Assembly: GCF_004006015.1 (NCBI RefSeq)
Contig: NZ_CP034766.1
Span: 124,001-188,000, forward strand
Origin: Rhodococcus sp. X156
Lineage (GTDB): Bacteria > Actinomycetota > Actinomycetes > Mycobacteriales > Mycobacteriaceae
Direction: 5' to 3'
DNA length: 64,000 nt
The notes beneath the pieces were generated by a model. It searched no databases. It had not been told where the DNA came from and worked only from the letters and a program-made list of their open reading frames with translations. Numbering within the stretch: the stretch's first letter is position 1; every line of letters begins with the position of its first letter. Made by a program: the position numbers and the translations under genes. Shown in pieces: positions 18,660-29,303 of this stretch.

Positions 18660-21600
18660 TCAGCTGGGGCCGGGGTAGGTCCACCCGTTGACGGTCTTCG
18701 TGCCCAGCTCCAGGTCACCGTCGGCGGCGCCGGGCTGCACCGGGACAAGCTCCTGCAGCGAGCCCCAGTGCCGCGACCAGTCATCCGACAGGTAGGTACC
18801 CAGGACTAGCGGCGAGGTGACCATGGGTATCCACCCCAGGGGCCCGCCGCCCAGGCGGTCCTGCCAGGCGTCGGTGATCGTGGTGAGCCCGGGGTCGGGG
18901 GTGATCCGGTACTCCGGAACCTCGGCAACCCCGTCGACCACCCGGAAGGGGCGCTGGCAGGGGAACTGCAGCGGGACCACCCAGTCCATCAGCACCGGGC
19001 TGTCGCTGCCGACGCGCTCGTTGAGGGTCTGCAGCTGTGGGACCCGCGGGGGCGTGACCGCGACCCAGGCCGCAGGGCTGGCGGCCGTGGACACCGCGAC
19101 CCGCAGCCGCACGCTGTCCACGCCGTCGGGCAGGTCGGACAGCGGGAGCCGAAGGTTGCGCCACCCCACGCCGAAGCCCGGATCGAGCAGGCTGACGGTG
19201 CCGGCTTGTTCCACGGCGTTCCCGCGGCGGCGGCCGTAGTCGACGACGAGGCGGGACGCGTCGGAGTCGGCGATGCCGGCGGTCGTGACCACCAGCAGCG
19301 GGGCGTCGTCGGACCGGGCCGGCAACCCGTACCAGGACGAGGTGAGGTTGGCGTCCTGGGAGGGGATCGGTGAGTAGCTGCCGAGCACGGGCACCGTCGA
19401 GTCCAGCGCGAAGGGCAGCGGCGCGGGCTGGTCCAGGGTGAGCCCGGTGGCCTCGGCGTTGCGCAGAGGCTGGCGCGGCAGCGGGTAGGGATCCTGGGAC
19501 ACCGGGACACCGCCCGGGGTGAACCCGGTGCTGCTGGCGCCGAGAGCGGCCGTGCCGGTCGCGGTGGTGGCCACCGGCTGCAGCACGCTCGAGCTGGGGT
19601 TCCGCTCGACCAGCACGTCGCTGGCGAGCGCGCAGGTGTCCCCGCTGATCGCCTGCAGGTTGGACTTGCCGACGCTGTACGCCGGCCAGCGGACCACCAT
19701 CGCCTTGGCGAAGACGAGCACCTCGAAGATGACGACGAGCCAGCAGACCACGGCGAGCATGCCGGGCGCCATCCCGGCTGCGCGGGTGCCGCCTCGCCCG
19801 GCCTCGGTGGCTCGGGTGCCGCTGCGCAGGTGCTCGCGCAGCGTGAGCAGCGCGGTCAGTGCGGCAAGAGCCAGGAATACGGTGCTGGCGGGTATCCCGG
19901 CCAGCGCGGGGGCCCGGTCGTTCCAGGAGATCCCGAACGCCGAGACGTACCACCAGTTGTTGAACCCGGTGCAGGCAAGGGCGAGGGCGATCAGGACGGC
20001 GGTGAGGAAGACGCCGAAGTTGCGCCGTCGGTGCAGGGAGGGAGCACGCACCGCCACCACCGCCACGGCGGCCAGACAGGCGGCGATGGAGGCGAACGCG
20101 CCGAAGTGGTGGGTCCACTTGGTGGGGGTGAGCGACATGATGACCAGTGACACGGCGGTCGTGCCGAGCACCCGCTGCGCCGGACCGAGCGCGGCACCAG
20201 GGATCCGGCCGCGGCGGAGCAGCACCACGAACACCGCGGCCAGGCAGACGAACATCAGGGCCACCGGAAGGCGGCGGGCGAAGGAGCCGTCCGCGGTGAA
20301 GTTCGTCATCAGCGCGGCGTAGCGGTCCAGCTCGTCGTTCCAGTGCTTGCTGCCCCCGTGGTCGGTGCGAACCTTGGTCGACTCCAGCACGCTGCGCAGG
20401 GTCTGGTCGGCAAAGACCACGAAGAGCACTGCCAGCCCGGCGGCGGTCATGGGAGCCAGGACCGGGAGCGCACCGAAGTCGCGGATCTTGCTGCGCAGGA
20501 CGTGGTAGAGCGGACGGACCGCGGCCAGCAGCACCGCTATCCCGATCAGCCCGGTGGGACCGGCTGCCAGGGACAGGGCAGCCACCACCAGGGCCACCGC
20601 CGCGGGCAGGAGCCGCTTGGTGGCGATGGCCCGCTCCGCGGAGCACCACGTCAGCAGCGCTCCCAGCGCGATGGTGGGCTCCGGACGGAGGCCGTTGTCG
20701 TAGGGCAGCCAGAAGAGCAGGAACACGCCTGCCGCCGCCCATGCCGGGGCGCGGGTGCTGCGGAGCTGGCGGCCCAGCCGGGGAAGCACCTCCCGGCTGA
20801 TCAACATCCAGCACAGGATCCCGGCAACCAGCGTGGGTAGCCGGATCCACGGGCTCGCCGTACTGACGTGCGTCATCAGGCTGATCAGCTCGTAGGACCA
20901 GCCGAACGGTGCCTCGGGCACGTCGAACCAGCGGTAGTAGTTGCCCATGTACCCGCTGTCCCGCGCAGCCCGGGCCATGCTGAGCAGGTAGCCGTCGTCG
21001 GAGGTGTTGGCGCCGATCAGGTACCAAGTGCCGAGCACGGCGAGCACGGCGCCGTCGAGCCAGCGCGGCACCCACCACCGGGAGGGCAGCACCCGCACGT
21101 GGTGCCGTCCATCAGTTCGCTCTAACCGGTACAACGCAGCCAGGGCCCCAACCGTGCAGGCAGCGCCCACCAGCATCAGGACCAGCTTGAGGGCGCTGGG
21201 TGAGCTGATGTAGCGGGTGTCGATCTCCGCGGTGGCCGACAACCCCGGCGGGGGCGGGCCGTCCAGCTCGCTGTACAGCCCCACCAGCTGAGGACGCAGG
21301 TCGGCCGGGAACCTGCGGACGTCCCCCGCCAGCTCAACGGTGGTCGACGCGGCGGTGGAGGTGACCCGCAGCGTGCAGCTCGCGCCCCGCAGGGCAGCAA
21401 GTGGCGTCGTCAGCAGGGGCTGGCCCAGCGAGGTGACCGTGAGGTTGCCGCTCTCGTTCCGGACGAACAGCCCGAGCTGGACCGAGTTCTGCGCGCCAGG
21501 GGAGACCGTGCTCACCAGGGTTCGCCCGGTGGACGCGTCGTCGGTGGCCACCGGACACGGCACGCTGATTTCGAGCCGTTGAGGCGTGTAGTCCACGAGC

Positions 21601-21800
21601 GGGGCGGTGATGCCGGTCATGGCCTCGTGCTGCGGCCAGGTGAGCGCCGAGGTCGTCTGGTTGACGGGCAGCAGCGGGGTGCTGACCGCCAGCATCGCGC
21701 CAAGCAGACCGAGCAGGCTCGCAAGCAATTTCGCCCGGCGCAAGGGTGCGGGCCGGGGGCCCTTCGCGGAGACCGCCTCGGACACGACAGTGGACGTCAC
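18660..21800 (-). CDS. Arabinosyltransferase, EmbB/EmbC type (emb1)
   Basis: This 1046-residue polytopic GT-C enzyme adds arabinofuranose from decaprenylphosphoryl-arabinose to growing arabinan on the outer face of the membrane. It has an N-terminal helix, a jelly-roll-like periplasmic domain (about 60-210), a membrane core, and a C-terminal carbohydrate-binding region (about 720-1046). The catalytic loop reads ANTSDDGYLLSMARAA, with the Asp pair at D268-D269. M275 is the counterpart of EmbB Met306, the main ethambutol-resistance site in M. tuberculosis, so the sensitive-type residue is present. It is the last gene of the minus-strand arabinan operon, 37 bases after aftA. Confidence 0.93.
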   Translation of the reverse strand: MTSTVVSEAVSAKGPRPAPLRRAKLLASLLGLLGAMLAVSTPLLPVNQTTSALTWPQHEAMTGITAPLVDYTPQRLEISVPCPVATDDASTGRTLVSTVSPGAQNSVQLGLFVRNESGNLTVTSLGQPLLTTPLAALRGASCTLRVTSTAASTTVELAGDVRRFPADLRPQLVGLYSELDGPPPPGLSATAEIDTRYISSPSALKLVLMLVGAACTVGALAALYRLERTDGRHHVRVLPSRWWVPRWLDGAVLAVLGTWYLIGANTSDDGYLLSMARAARDSGYMGNYYRWFDVPEAPFGWSYELISLMTHVSTASPWIRLPTLVAGILCWMLISREVLPRLGRQLRSTRAPAWAAAGVFLLFWLPYDNGLRPEPTIALGALLTWCSAERAIATKRLLPAAVALVVAALSLAAGPTGLIGIAVLLAAVRPLYHVLRSKIRDFGALPVLAPMTAAGLAVLFVVFADQTLRSVLESTKVRTDHGGSKHWNDELDRYAALMTNFTADGSFARRLPVALMFVCLAAVFVVLLRRGRIPGAALGPAQRVLGTTAVSLVIMSLTPTKWTHHFGAFASIAACLAAVAVVAVRAPSLHRRRNFGVFLTAVLIALALACTGFNNWWYVSAFGISWNDRAPALAGIPASTVFLALAALTALLTLREHLRSGTRATEAGRGGTRAAGMAPGMLAVVCWLVVIFEVLVFAKAMVVRWPAYSVGKSNLQAISGDTCALASDVLVERNPSSSVLQPVATTATGTAALGASSTGFTPGGVPVSQDPYPLPRQPLRNAEATGLTLDQPAPLPFALDSTVPVLGSYSPIPSQDANLTSSWYGLPARSDDAPLLVVTTAGIADSDASRLVVDYGRRRGNAVEQAGTVSLLDPGFGVGWRNLRLPLSDLPDGVDSVRLRVAVSTAASPAAWVAVTPPRVPQLQTLNERVGSDSPVLMDWVVPLQFPCQRPFRVVDGVAEVPEYRITPDPGLTTITDAWQDRLGGGPLGWIPMVTSPLVLGTYLSDDWSRHWGSLQELVPVQPGAADGDLELGTKTVNGWTYPGPS

Positions 21801-21837
21801 GACCAGTGAGCCTAGGTGCTGGGGCGGGTGCGGAGGA

Positions 21838-23832
21838 TCACCCGGTGCGCACCACCACGGCGAAGGGCCCCACCGCGGTGGTGCGGAAGGCCGGGTCGTC
21901 GAAGAGTCGCTTGGGGAAGAGCACGCTGTAGAACGTCACGTTCGGGTTGTTGGGGTAGGTGTCGGTGGAGAGCTGGACGGCGTAGCTGTCCCCGAGGTCG
22001 CGCAGCACGAAGGCGGTGGGGGGCGCCCACGGGCTGGCGTCGAGCATCCGCACCAGCTCGGCGGCGGTCGGGGCCTTCGCCCAGCGCTCCACCTCGGCGG
22101 AGCGGGCGGGGAAGTTGCCCAGCGGGTTGGCGTAGTGCGGCGCGAGCATCTGGAAGCTCCGGTAGGGGTAGAAGCTCAGCATCCGGTACTCGGTGGTCAG
22201 CACCACCACCTGCGGCGCGGGCCGGCCGGACTGGGTGGTGATGACGGAGTCGATCTGCGGGTAGGAGGTGGCGTCGCCCCCTGACTGGCCATCGGCCCGC
22301 ACGCCCTGGGCGTCCGGGTCGGTGTAGGCCAGGTTGACCTCGCGGCTGAGCACCCCCGGGATCGACTGGGCCAGGGCCACCACGCCCACCAGGCTCACCG
22401 CCACCACGACGGTGACGGCGGGCCTGAGCAGCTCACCGCGACGGCGGTGCAGCAGCCGCGCCCCGGCGCTCACCCACTCCAGCGTCCCGAGCGCGCCGGC
22501 GCTGGCGAGCAGGACCTCCAGCGGCACCCCGAGGCGGAAGCCCAGCAGGGTGGTGTCGGCGAGCACGGCCAGCAGCGACAGCAGCGACCACAGGTAGATG
22601 CACAGCACGCCGATGCCCAGCGCCTGGGCGATGGACGAGCGGTGAGCGCTGACCGCCAGCCACACCGTGCCCACCAGGCACAGCGCTCCGAGCACCGACG
22701 GCTGGGTCATCGGCAGGAGCAGCTGGGCGCCGTAGTCGGGCAGGTAGCGCTGGGCGACGCCGGAGGTCGCTCCGCCCCGGGCACGATCGAGCAGGTAGGG
22801 CGCCCAGACCACCAGGCCCAGCACCACCGCAACGAGGGCCGCCGGGACCAGCCGCAGCAGCGTCGCCAGCCCTGCCCGTGCTCCGTCGGCGCGACCCACG
22901 AGCACGGCGGCCACCCCCGCCATGACGACGAGCGCGAGGGCGCTCACGCCGAGGTAGAGGGTGTAGAACATCGCGGCGACCCCGAGGAACACGCCGGCAG
23001 CGACCATTCCCGGCAGCCAGTGCCGCCACCCTCCGGAGCCGCGCAGGCTCGTCCAGGCCAGCACGAGGACCGGGGCGAGCACCATGGCGATGACCGCGCC
23101 GTAGGGCTCGGGCGCGCCCACCGACACGGCCACCAGGGTGCTGACGGTGGCCACCGCGATAGCGTGGTCGGCGCGGACCACCCGGGACCACAGCACCACG
23201 GACACCGCGGCCGCCACGGCCAGCGAGCCGATGGCGTAGGGCTTGAAGACCTCCCAGCCGTCCAGGCCGAGGAGGTTGCCCACCCGGCCCCCGAGCCAGA
23301 ACCAGCCTGCCGGGTAGAACGAGCTGAGGTCGGCGTAGTTCATGTCGCTGAGGGCGGCGCTGTCGGTGAGCCGGGTCAGCAGCTGGGTCCGGAACTCCTG
23401 GTCGACGGTCACCCCGTTGAGGTAGAGCGGCGAGCCGCCCAGCGGGACCGCCAGCACGACGGTGACCACACCCGACAGGGTGGCCCCGGAGAGCACCGTG
23501 CCGGCCCGGTGCCAGCGGGCGGTGCGCACCAGGAGCACCGACGCCACCAGTGGCACACAGGCCAGCACGACGAGCGCGGTCGTCACCGCGGTGCGGGTGG
23601 CCGACGCTGTCGGGGAGGGCAGGGCCAGCCGCTCCGCCACGAGCTGCCCCACGACGGTCACGGCCACCGCGACCAACGCAGCCGCGGCAAGACTGCCCGC
23701 TGTGGTCAAACACGCACGCTGGGTGTGTTGTTGCGACGTCCCGGGGCGATCTAGGCTCAGAATCGGTGTATCGGGCTCCCGATCGCGCCCGCGCGAGCGT
23801 TGCCCCTCGCTCTCAGCCGTGGTTGTCCCCAT
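21838..23832 (-). CDS. aftA: Galactan priming arabinofuranosyltransferase AftA
   Basis: AftA puts the first arabinofuranose residues on the galactan. The 664-residue protein has about eleven N-terminal membrane helices and a soluble extracytoplasmic C-terminus. The GT-C loop after the first helices keeps the family pattern: TVDQEFRTQLLTRLTD, then MNYADLSSFYPAGWFW. Position between dprE2 (76-base gap) and emb1 (37-base gap) is the same as in M. tuberculosis Rv3792 and in corynebacteria. The start at 23832 is the longest choice; the first 40 residues are charged and poorly conserved, so a later start is possible. Confidence 0.92.
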   Translation of the reverse strand: MGTTTAESEGQRSRGRDREPDTPILSLDRPGTSQQHTQRACLTTAGSLAAAALVAVAVTVVGQLVAERLALPSPTASATRTAVTTALVVLACVPLVASVLLVRTARWHRAGTVLSGATLSGVVTVVLAVPLGGSPLYLNGVTVDQEFRTQLLTRLTDSAALSDMNYADLSSFYPAGWFWLGGRVGNLLGLDGWEVFKPYAIGSLAVAAAVSVVLWSRVVRADHAIAVATVSTLVAVSVGAPEPYGAVIAMVLAPVLVLAWTSLRGSGGWRHWLPGMVAAGVFLGVAAMFYTLYLGVSALALVVMAGVAAVLVGRADGARAGLATLLRLVPAALVAVVLGLVVWAPYLLDRARGGATSGVAQRYLPDYGAQLLLPMTQPSVLGALCLVGTVWLAVSAHRSSIAQALGIGVLCIYLWSLLSLLAVLADTTLLGFRLGVPLEVLLASAGALGTLEWVSAGARLLHRRRGELLRPAVTVVVAVSLVGVVALAQSIPGVLSREVNLAYTDPDAQGVRADGQSGGDATSYPQIDSVITTQSGRPAPQVVVLTTEYRMLSFYPYRSFQMLAPHYANPLGNFPARSAEVERWAKAPTAAELVRMLDASPWAPPTAFVLRDLGDSYAVQLSTDTYPNNPNVTFYSVLFPKRLFDDPAFRTTAVGPFAVVVRTG

Positions 23833-23908
23833 GGCTGGCGATTGTTGCTGGGCGCCAGTCGCCGCACCACCCGAATGGCGATCTTTCCCCCCGGCGCGCC
23901 TCGTCGGG

Positions 23909-24664
23909 TCAGACCGGCAGGCGACGGAAGATCGGTCGAGGGATGTGCCGCAGCGTGCTCATCACGGCCCGCAGCGGTGCCGGGGCCCAGGCCTGCTCCT
24001 TCTTGTTGCGCACCACGTCCAGGATCACCTGGGCCACGGCCTCGGGCGTGGTGGCCAGCGGCGCGGCGTCCATGCCCTCGGTCATCCGGCTGCGGACGAA
24101 CCCGGGCCGGACCACGGCGACGTGGATCCCGGCCGGTCGGAGCGCCTCGGTGAGTCCGGTGTAGAACGCGTCCAGGCCCGCCTTGGTCGAGCCGTAGACG
24201 AAGTTGGACCGGCGCGGGCGCTCTGCGGCCACCGTGGACAGCGCCACGATGGACCCGTGGCCCTGGGCCTGCAGCCGCTCGGCCAGCAGCACGCCCACCG
24301 ACACCGCGCCCACGTAGTTGGTCTCGGCCAGCGCCACGGCAGCAGAGACGTCGGTCCACGCCTGCTCCTGGTCGCCGAGCAGGCCGAAGGCCACCAGCGA
24401 GACGTCCACGTCGCCGCCGACGAAGCACTGCTCGATCGCCTTGGGGTGGGTGTCGGTGGCGCGGGCGTCGAAGTCCACCGACTCCACCGTGGCGCCGAGC
24501 TCGCGCAGGGTCAGCTCGGCGGCGTCGCGCCGGGCCGAGGGGCGCGCAGCCAGGATCACCCGCAGCGGGCGGCGCCCGGCGTAGGCGGCGGCGGTGGCCA
24601 GCGCGATCTCCGAGGTTCCCCCCAGCAGCAGCAGCGTCTGGGGGTTTCCAACAGCGTCGATCAC
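23909..24664 (-). CDS. dprE2: Decaprenylphosphoryl-2-keto-ribose reductase DprE2
   Basis: DprE2 uses NADH to reduce the 2-keto intermediate made by DprE1, giving decaprenylphosphoryl-arabinose (DPA), the sole donor for arabinan. It is a 251-residue short-chain dehydrogenase with an N-terminal nucleotide site ([13 protein letters not shown]), the catalytic Ser in [17 protein letters not shown], and YGSTK carrying Tyr and Lys. It overlaps dprE1 by 4 bases (24661-24664), consistent with the obligate pairing of the two enzymes. Confidence 0.95.
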   Translation of the reverse strand: MIDAVGNPQTLLLLGGTSEIALATAAAYAGRRPLRVILAARPSARRDAAELTLRELGATVESVDFDARATDTHPKAIEQCFVGGDVDVSLVAFGLLGDQEQAWTDVSAAVALAETNYVGAVSVGVLLAERLQAQGHGSIVALSTVAAERPRRSNFVYGSTKAGLDAFYTGLTEALRPAGIHVAVVRPGFVRSRMTEGMDAAPLATTPEAVAQVILDVVRNKKEQAWAPAPLRAVMSTLRHIPRPIFRRLPV

Positions 24665-26049
24665 AACAGCTCCAGCCTTCGTGCCATGTCAGAGACGAAC
24701 ATTCCTTGGGGGTCGACCGAGCGACGCACCTGGCGCCACTCCTCCAGCCGCGGGTACATCGCCGCGAAGCTCGCCGCGGTGGTGCGCGACTCCTTGGCCA
24801 GGTAGAGCCGGCCGTCGGCGTCGAGCACCCGCTGGTCCAGCTCGTTGCACAGCTCGTGCAGCCCTGTGGTGATGGGCAGGTCGACGGTGATGGTCCAGCC
24901 GGCGCGCGGGAACGACAACGGGGCCCGGTTGCCCTCGCCCATCCGCTTGAGCACGTTGAGGAAGGACACGTGGCCCGACCCGGCGATGCGCTCCATGATC
25001 TGGCGCAGCTCGGCCCGAGCCTCGAACGGGATGATGAACTGGTACTGCAGGAAGCCCTTCGACCCGTAGGCGCGGTTCCACTCCCCGAACATGTCCAGCG
25101 GGTGGTAGAAGGCGGTGAGGTTCTGCACCAGCCCGCGGCCGCGCTTGGGCGCCTTGCGGTACCAGACCTCGCCCAGCGCCCCGAAGGTCAGCTTGTTGGC
25201 CAGGCCGTTGGGGAAGACGTCCGGGAAGCTGAGCAGCTGAGGCGCCTCGAACTTCAGCGGGTCGCGGGCGAGCTTGGCCGGCAGCTGGTCCACCGTGGCC
25301 AGCGACCCGCGGGAGAACACCGCCCGGCCCATCTTGGGCCCGGTGGTGATGGCGTCGAACCAGGCCATCGAGTAGTCGTAGCCGGCGTCGGAGCCGTTGC
25401 TGAACAGCTCCAGGGTTTCCTCGAAGCTGGCGGTGCGGTCGGAGTCGACGAGGAAGTACGCGCTCTGGGTGTGCTTGAGCTGGATGCGCGCGCGCAGGAT
25501 GATGCCGGTGAGGCCCATCCCGCCCACGGTGGCCCAGAACAGCGGCGCGCTCTCGCCCTCGGGGGTGAGGGTGCGCACCTCGCCGTCGGCGGTGAGCAGG
25601 TCCATCGACAGCACGTGGTTGCCGAAGCTGCCCGCGGTGTGGTGGTTCTTGCCGTGGATGTCCGAGGCGATCGCGCCGCCGATGGTGACCTGGCGGGTGC
25701 CCGGCAGCACCGGCACCCACAGGCCGAAGGCGATGATGCGGCGCATCAGCGCGTCCAGGCTCACCCCGGCGTCCAGGTCCACCACGCCGGTGTCGGCGTC
25801 GATGGAGTGGAAGCGGTCCAGGCCGGTCATGTCCAGCACCGTTCCGCCGGCGTTCTGCGCGGGGTCGCCGTAGCTGCGGCCAAGGCCACGGGCGATCAGG
25901 CCACGCTCACCGGCGTCGCCCAGCGCGTCGAGCACGTCCTGCGGGGTGCGCACGGTGCGGACCGTGGACAGCGTGGGAGAGGTGCGCCCCCAGCCGCTGA
26001 GTGACCGCTGGGTGGTCCCTGACGGAGGGTGGGGCTGGGTCGCAGGCAT
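24661..26049 (-). CDS. dprE1: Decaprenylphosphoryl-ribose 2'-oxidase DprE1 (natural Thr at the benzothiazinone site)
   Basis: This FAD enzyme of the vanillyl-alcohol-oxidase fold oxidises C2 of decaprenylphosphoryl-ribose. The 462-residue protein shows the FAD segments [13 protein letters not shown] and [21 protein letters not shown], and a conserved C-terminus with the catalytic Lys in [10 protein letters not shown] (K419, matching Lys418 of M. tuberculosis). Counting back 74 residues from the shared LELL end, Cys387 of M. tuberculosis (GWNICVDF) is Thr388 here (GWTITVDL; codon ACC at 24886-24888). That cysteine is the covalent target of benzothiazinones. The gene follows emb2 by 64 bases. 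Confidence 0.96.
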   Translation of the reverse strand: MPATQPHPPSGTTQRSLSGWGRTSPTLSTVRTVRTPQDVLDALGDAGERGLIARGLGRSYGDPAQNAGGTVLDMTGLDRFHSIDADTGVVDLDAGVSLDALMRRIIAFGLWVPVLPGTRQVTIGGAIASDIHGKNHHTAGSFGNHVLSMDLLTADGEVRTLTPEGESAPLFWATVGGMGLTGIILRARIQLKHTQSAYFLVDSDRTASFEETLELFSNGSDAGYDYSMAWFDAITTGPKMGRAVFSRGSLATVDQLPAKLARDPLKFEAPQLLSFPDVFPNGLANKLTFGALGEVWYRKAPKRGRGLVQNLTAFYHPLDMFGEWNRAYGSKGFLQYQFIIPFEARAELRQIMERIAGSGHVSFLNVLKRMGEGNRAPLSFPRAGWTITVDLPITTGLHELCNELDQRVLDADGRLYLAKESRTTAASFAAMYPRLEEWRQVRRSVDPQGMFVSDMARRLELL

Positions 26050-26113
26050 AGGTCTGCAGGTTACCCGGTGGTACGCGCGGACCCCGGTACGCGTGGCCGT
26101 CCGGGCCCCGGTT

Positions 26114-28717
26114 TCAGGGAGCGGCGGCGGGCGACGGGCTGTTGTCCCGGCCGACGTACTCGCGCACCGCCAGCGACGGCTGCTGTTTCCAGCCCCACTG
26201 CTCGGTGCGCTCGACCCGGACGTCGACCAGCCCGACGGGCAGCGGGTAGACGACCTCCTCGATGTGGCCCCACGTCGGGATGGGCCGGCCGGGCTCCGGG
26301 GTGAGCCGGCTGGGCAGCTCGGTGTCGGTCCCGCTGCGGGAGCCCGGGGCGAAGACCCCGCCGTTGGTCTCGATGTAGGTGTTGGCCTCTGTGCCGCCCT
26401 CCAGCTGCTCGCCCGCGCGCACCCGGTACTGCGGCAGCTGGACCATGCCGTTCGCGGCCGTCACCTGGTTGACGCACGGCCAGAGCACCGCCATGACCTG
26501 GTCGGCGTAGACCGGTGCGCCCTCGAACAGCTCCGCCGCGGTTCGCTCCTGGCCGTCCTTGGTCACCAGCACGTGCTCGGCGAAGCCGCAGCGGTCGCCG
26601 GTCACGCTGGCCAGGTTGGTCGATGCCACCGACGGGCCGGGCGACTGCCGCAGCGGGGCGAAGGAGAAGACGGCCAGCACCAGCACAACCGCCAGCGCCA
26701 CCGCAGTGGTGAGCACCGAGCGGTCGGCGGTGAGGGCGGGACTGGGCCGCCGGCCACGGCGCCACCAGGCCCAGGCGAGCCCCAGCAGGGCCACGACCAC
26801 CCAGAAGATCGGGTTGCGCGGGGCGATCGGCCCCAGGTGGGGCGAGGTGGACCACAGTTGCAGGGAGCCGAACGCGAGGTGGTTGCCGAAGGGCTGGCCC
26901 CAGTCGCTGAACGGGCGCCACGAACTGGGACCGGCGAAGCCCGCGGCGGCCGCGGTGACGGCCAGCCCGGCGGCGATGACGCCGGCGGCGGTGCGCGAGC
27001 GCGCCGGCACCGGGGTGCGCAGCAGGGCCAGGGCGAGCAGCACCACCGCTGGCGCGGCCATGGCACCGAAGTGGTTGACCCACTTGGACGGTGACGGGGT
27101 GAGCGCGAGCAGGCACAGCACGGTGATGGTGGCGTAGGAGAGCATCAGCCGGCGCAGCGGACCCGCCGCGCGCCGTGCACCGACGGTGACGACACAGGTG
27201 AGGACCACCGCCAGGATGAGCAGCATCGGCAGCCGCACCGCCCAGGTCGAGCTCATCAGGCTGACGTAGTGCTCGAATTCCTCGTACCAGGGGTAGCTGA
27301 AGTAGTAGTAAGAGCGCACCGCGGTGCCCTCCAGCGCGTTGGCGAGGGTGGCGTCGCCCAGGCCGATGGGAACCAGCGCGGTCGCGGCTCCCGCAGCCAG
27401 CCCCACGGCGGCCACGCGGTTGGCCCAGTCGGCACCGCGCAGCCAGTGCCACAGCCACGGCAGGTTGATCAGCAGCGGCACGGCTGCGGCCAGCGCGGTG
27501 GGGGAGGCGGTCATGGTCACGGCGGCAGCCGCCGTGCCGAGCCCGAGCATGCCGACCGACCGCCGGGCGCGGGCAAGCTCACTGAGCAGCAGCACCAGGG
27601 CACTGCCCAGCACGATCAGCGGCTCCGGGCGCAGGGTGATGCCGTAGGGCAGCCACCACAGCAGGTGTGCGAAGGCGAGCGCCCACGCAGCCCGCGGCGC
27701 CAGCCGTGCGTCGTGGCCGTGCAGGTAGTGGCGCAGCAGCGTCGCCAGCAGCACCCTCAGCAGCGCGTAGGCCACCACGCCGTAGAGCACCGGCAGGAGG
27801 CGCATCCACAACAGGCCCCAGCTGCCCAGCCCGCCCCAGACCTGCATCAGGTACTGGCTCAGCACGAACGGGTTCTCGGCACTGTTGAACATGTTGATGT
27901 AGTTGCCCAGCGACCCCGTGGCTGCCGAGTTGCGGGCCATCAGCAGGTACCAGGAGTCGTCGACGTTGACCGGGCCGAGAAAGGCCCAGGCCCCGGAGAC
28001 CAGCACGACCAGCGCGTCCGGCACCCGCAGCCGGGGGCGCACCACCCGGGCCCGGTCGTGTCCCCGCCAGGCGCGCCAGGCGACGACCAGCAGCGCGAGG
28101 AGGCTCAGCACGTGCGCGACCAGCAGCACGACCTTCAGCGTGGACGGCGTGGACTGGTACCGGGCGTCGGTGTGCAGCTGCACCGACAGGCCGGTGGCGG
28201 CCGGTCCGGTGGCGGCAGTAACGAGCTCGCCGACCTGGGGCACCAACAGGTCGCCGCGGGCCACCAGCTGCTGGCCGTCCCTGCTCACCTGCAGGCCGGA
28301 GCCGTCCGCGTGCACCTGGTAGCTGCACGACCCGGCCGGCAGCGGCTCCTCGAGCACCTGGGCCCCCGAGGCCACGATGCGCACAGTGCCGTCGGTGCTG
28401 GACACGACCAGTCCCTGGTCGCGCCCGGCGGCGGTGTCGGCGGGCAGCGTGCGCAGCGCCTCGCCGCTGCTCGTCCCGACCTGGGCGAGGGTGGAGCAGG
28501 GGACCTCGGCGGTGAGCTCGAGCGGGCGGTAGGGCGAGAGCGGCACGATGGTGGAGATCGGCTCCTGGCCAGCTTGGGGCCACGACACCACCGGGTCGTC
28601 CACCTCGACCGGGGCCAGCGCGGCCAGCACACCGAGGACGATCGCGAGCAGCGCGAGGGCAGCAGCGGTCCAGCTCGTGCGTGGTCGGCAGTACAAGGGG
28701 GTGCCAGCGCGCGCCAT
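26114..28717 (-). CDS. Second, shorter Emb-family arabinosyltransferase (emb2)
   Basis: This 867-residue GT-C protein has the Emb layout: an N-terminal helix, a periplasmic domain (about 50-190), a multi-helix core, and a C-terminal soluble domain that is shorter than in emb1. The loop that holds the catalytic Asp pair reads [26 protein letters not shown], with DDSW replacing the DDGY of emb1, so acceptor or linkage use may differ. It opens the minus-strand arabinan operon upstream of dprE1, where mycobacteria have no emb gene. Which of EmbA, EmbB or EmbC it matches cannot be decided by eye; by divergence it is closer to an EmbA-like role. Confidence 0.85.
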   Translation of the reverse strand: MARAGTPLYCRPRTSWTAAALALLAIVLGVLAALAPVEVDDPVVSWPQAGQEPISTIVPLSPYRPLELTAEVPCSTLAQVGTSSGEALRTLPADTAAGRDQGLVVSSTDGTVRIVASGAQVLEEPLPAGSCSYQVHADGSGLQVSRDGQQLVARGDLLVPQVGELVTAATGPAATGLSVQLHTDARYQSTPSTLKVVLLVAHVLSLLALLVVAWRAWRGHDRARVVRPRLRVPDALVVLVSGAWAFLGPVNVDDSWYLLMARNSAATGSLGNYINMFNSAENPFVLSQYLMQVWGGLGSWGLLWMRLLPVLYGVVAYALLRVLLATLLRHYLHGHDARLAPRAAWALAFAHLLWWLPYGITLRPEPLIVLGSALVLLLSELARARRSVGMLGLGTAAAAVTMTASPTALAAAVPLLINLPWLWHWLRGADWANRVAAVGLAAGAATALVPIGLGDATLANALEGTAVRSYYYFSYPWYEEFEHYVSLMSSTWAVRLPMLLILAVVLTCVVTVGARRAAGPLRRLMLSYATITVLCLLALTPSPSKWVNHFGAMAAPAVVLLALALLRTPVPARSRTAAGVIAAGLAVTAAAAGFAGPSSWRPFSDWGQPFGNHLAFGSLQLWSTSPHLGPIAPRNPIFWVVVALLGLAWAWWRRGRRPSPALTADRSVLTTAVALAVVLVLAVFSFAPLRQSPGPSVASTNLASVTGDRCGFAEHVLVTKDGQERTAAELFEGAPVYADQVMAVLWPCVNQVTAANGMVQLPQYRVRAGEQLEGGTEANTYIETNGGVFAPGSRSGTDTELPSRLTPEPGRPIPTWGHIEEVVYPLPVGLVDVRVERTEQWGWKQQPSLAVREYVGRDNSPSPAAAP

Positions 28718-28841
28718 GCGGGGGACCCTATCCGGCGGGGATCGCGGATCCGTCGAGGCCGCAGGTGGCAGTGGCGGTTCGGTACTGTCACCGAGGGAGC
28801 CATCCGCCGAGCCGCACCGCTCGGACTACCTGAGGAGATCC

Positions 28842-29282
28842 GTGGCCGCCACCGAGACCGTCGGGGTCCAGCTGCCGCTGCGCACGCAGCTGGTGCGGTT
28901 CGTCATCACCGGTGGGCTGTCTGCCATCGTCGACTTCGGCACGTACCAGCTGATGCTGCAGCTCGACGTCTACATCCACCTGGCCAAGGCCATCAGCTTC
29001 GTGCTGGGCACCACCACCGCGTACCTGATCAACCGGCGGTGGACGTTCCAGTCCCTGGGCGGACGCGGCCAGTTCGCCGCGGTGCTGCTGCTCTACGCCG
29101 CAACCTTCGCGGCACAGATCGGCGTCAACGCGCTGGTGCTGCTGTACGTGGAGCACAACCTGGTGGGCACCACGCTGGCCTACGTGGTGGCGCAGGGCAC
29201 CGCCACCGTCATCAACTTCGTGGTGCAGCGCATGGTGATCTTCAAGACCCCTGCCGCTGCCCCGGCCGTTCCGGCCGACTAG
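28842..29282 (+). CDS. GtrA-family membrane protein (Rv3789-like)
   Basis: The 146-residue protein has four predicted membrane helices and the GtrA signatures FVITGGLSAIVDFGTYQ and INRRWTFQS. GTG 28842 follows GAGGAG (28832-28837); the longer upstream frame lies in the divergent promoter region and is rejected. GtrA proteins take part in membrane translocation or partner recruitment for polyprenyl-phosphate sugars. Rv3789, next to dprE1, was proposed first as a DPA flippase and later as an anchor for AftA. It is divergent from emb2, leaving 124 bases for both promoters, and converges on glfT1. Confidence 0.88.
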   Translation: MAATETVGVQLPLRTQLVRFVITGGLSAIVDFGTYQLMLQLDVYIHLAKAISFVLGTTTAYLINRRWTFQSLGGRGQFAAVLLLYAATFAAQIGVNALVLLYVEHNLVGTTLAYVVAQGTATVINFVVQRMVIFKTPAAAPAVPAD

Positions 29283-29303
29283 CCGTCCGGCTCAGGGACG
29301 GCT
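29281..29303. terminator. Hairpin terminator shared by convergent gtrA-like gene and glfT1
   Basis: Arms AGCCGTCC (29281-29288) and GGACGGCT (29296-29303) pair perfectly around a 7-base loop. The hairpin covers both stop codons, which are only about 10 bases apart, so one structure probably ends both transcripts. Confidence 0.6.

Noticed and set aside
18198-18809. 203-codon frame through the inverted-repeat region
   Set aside because: It begins inside the mycolyltransferase, crosses the terminator and repeats, and has no protein-like composition.
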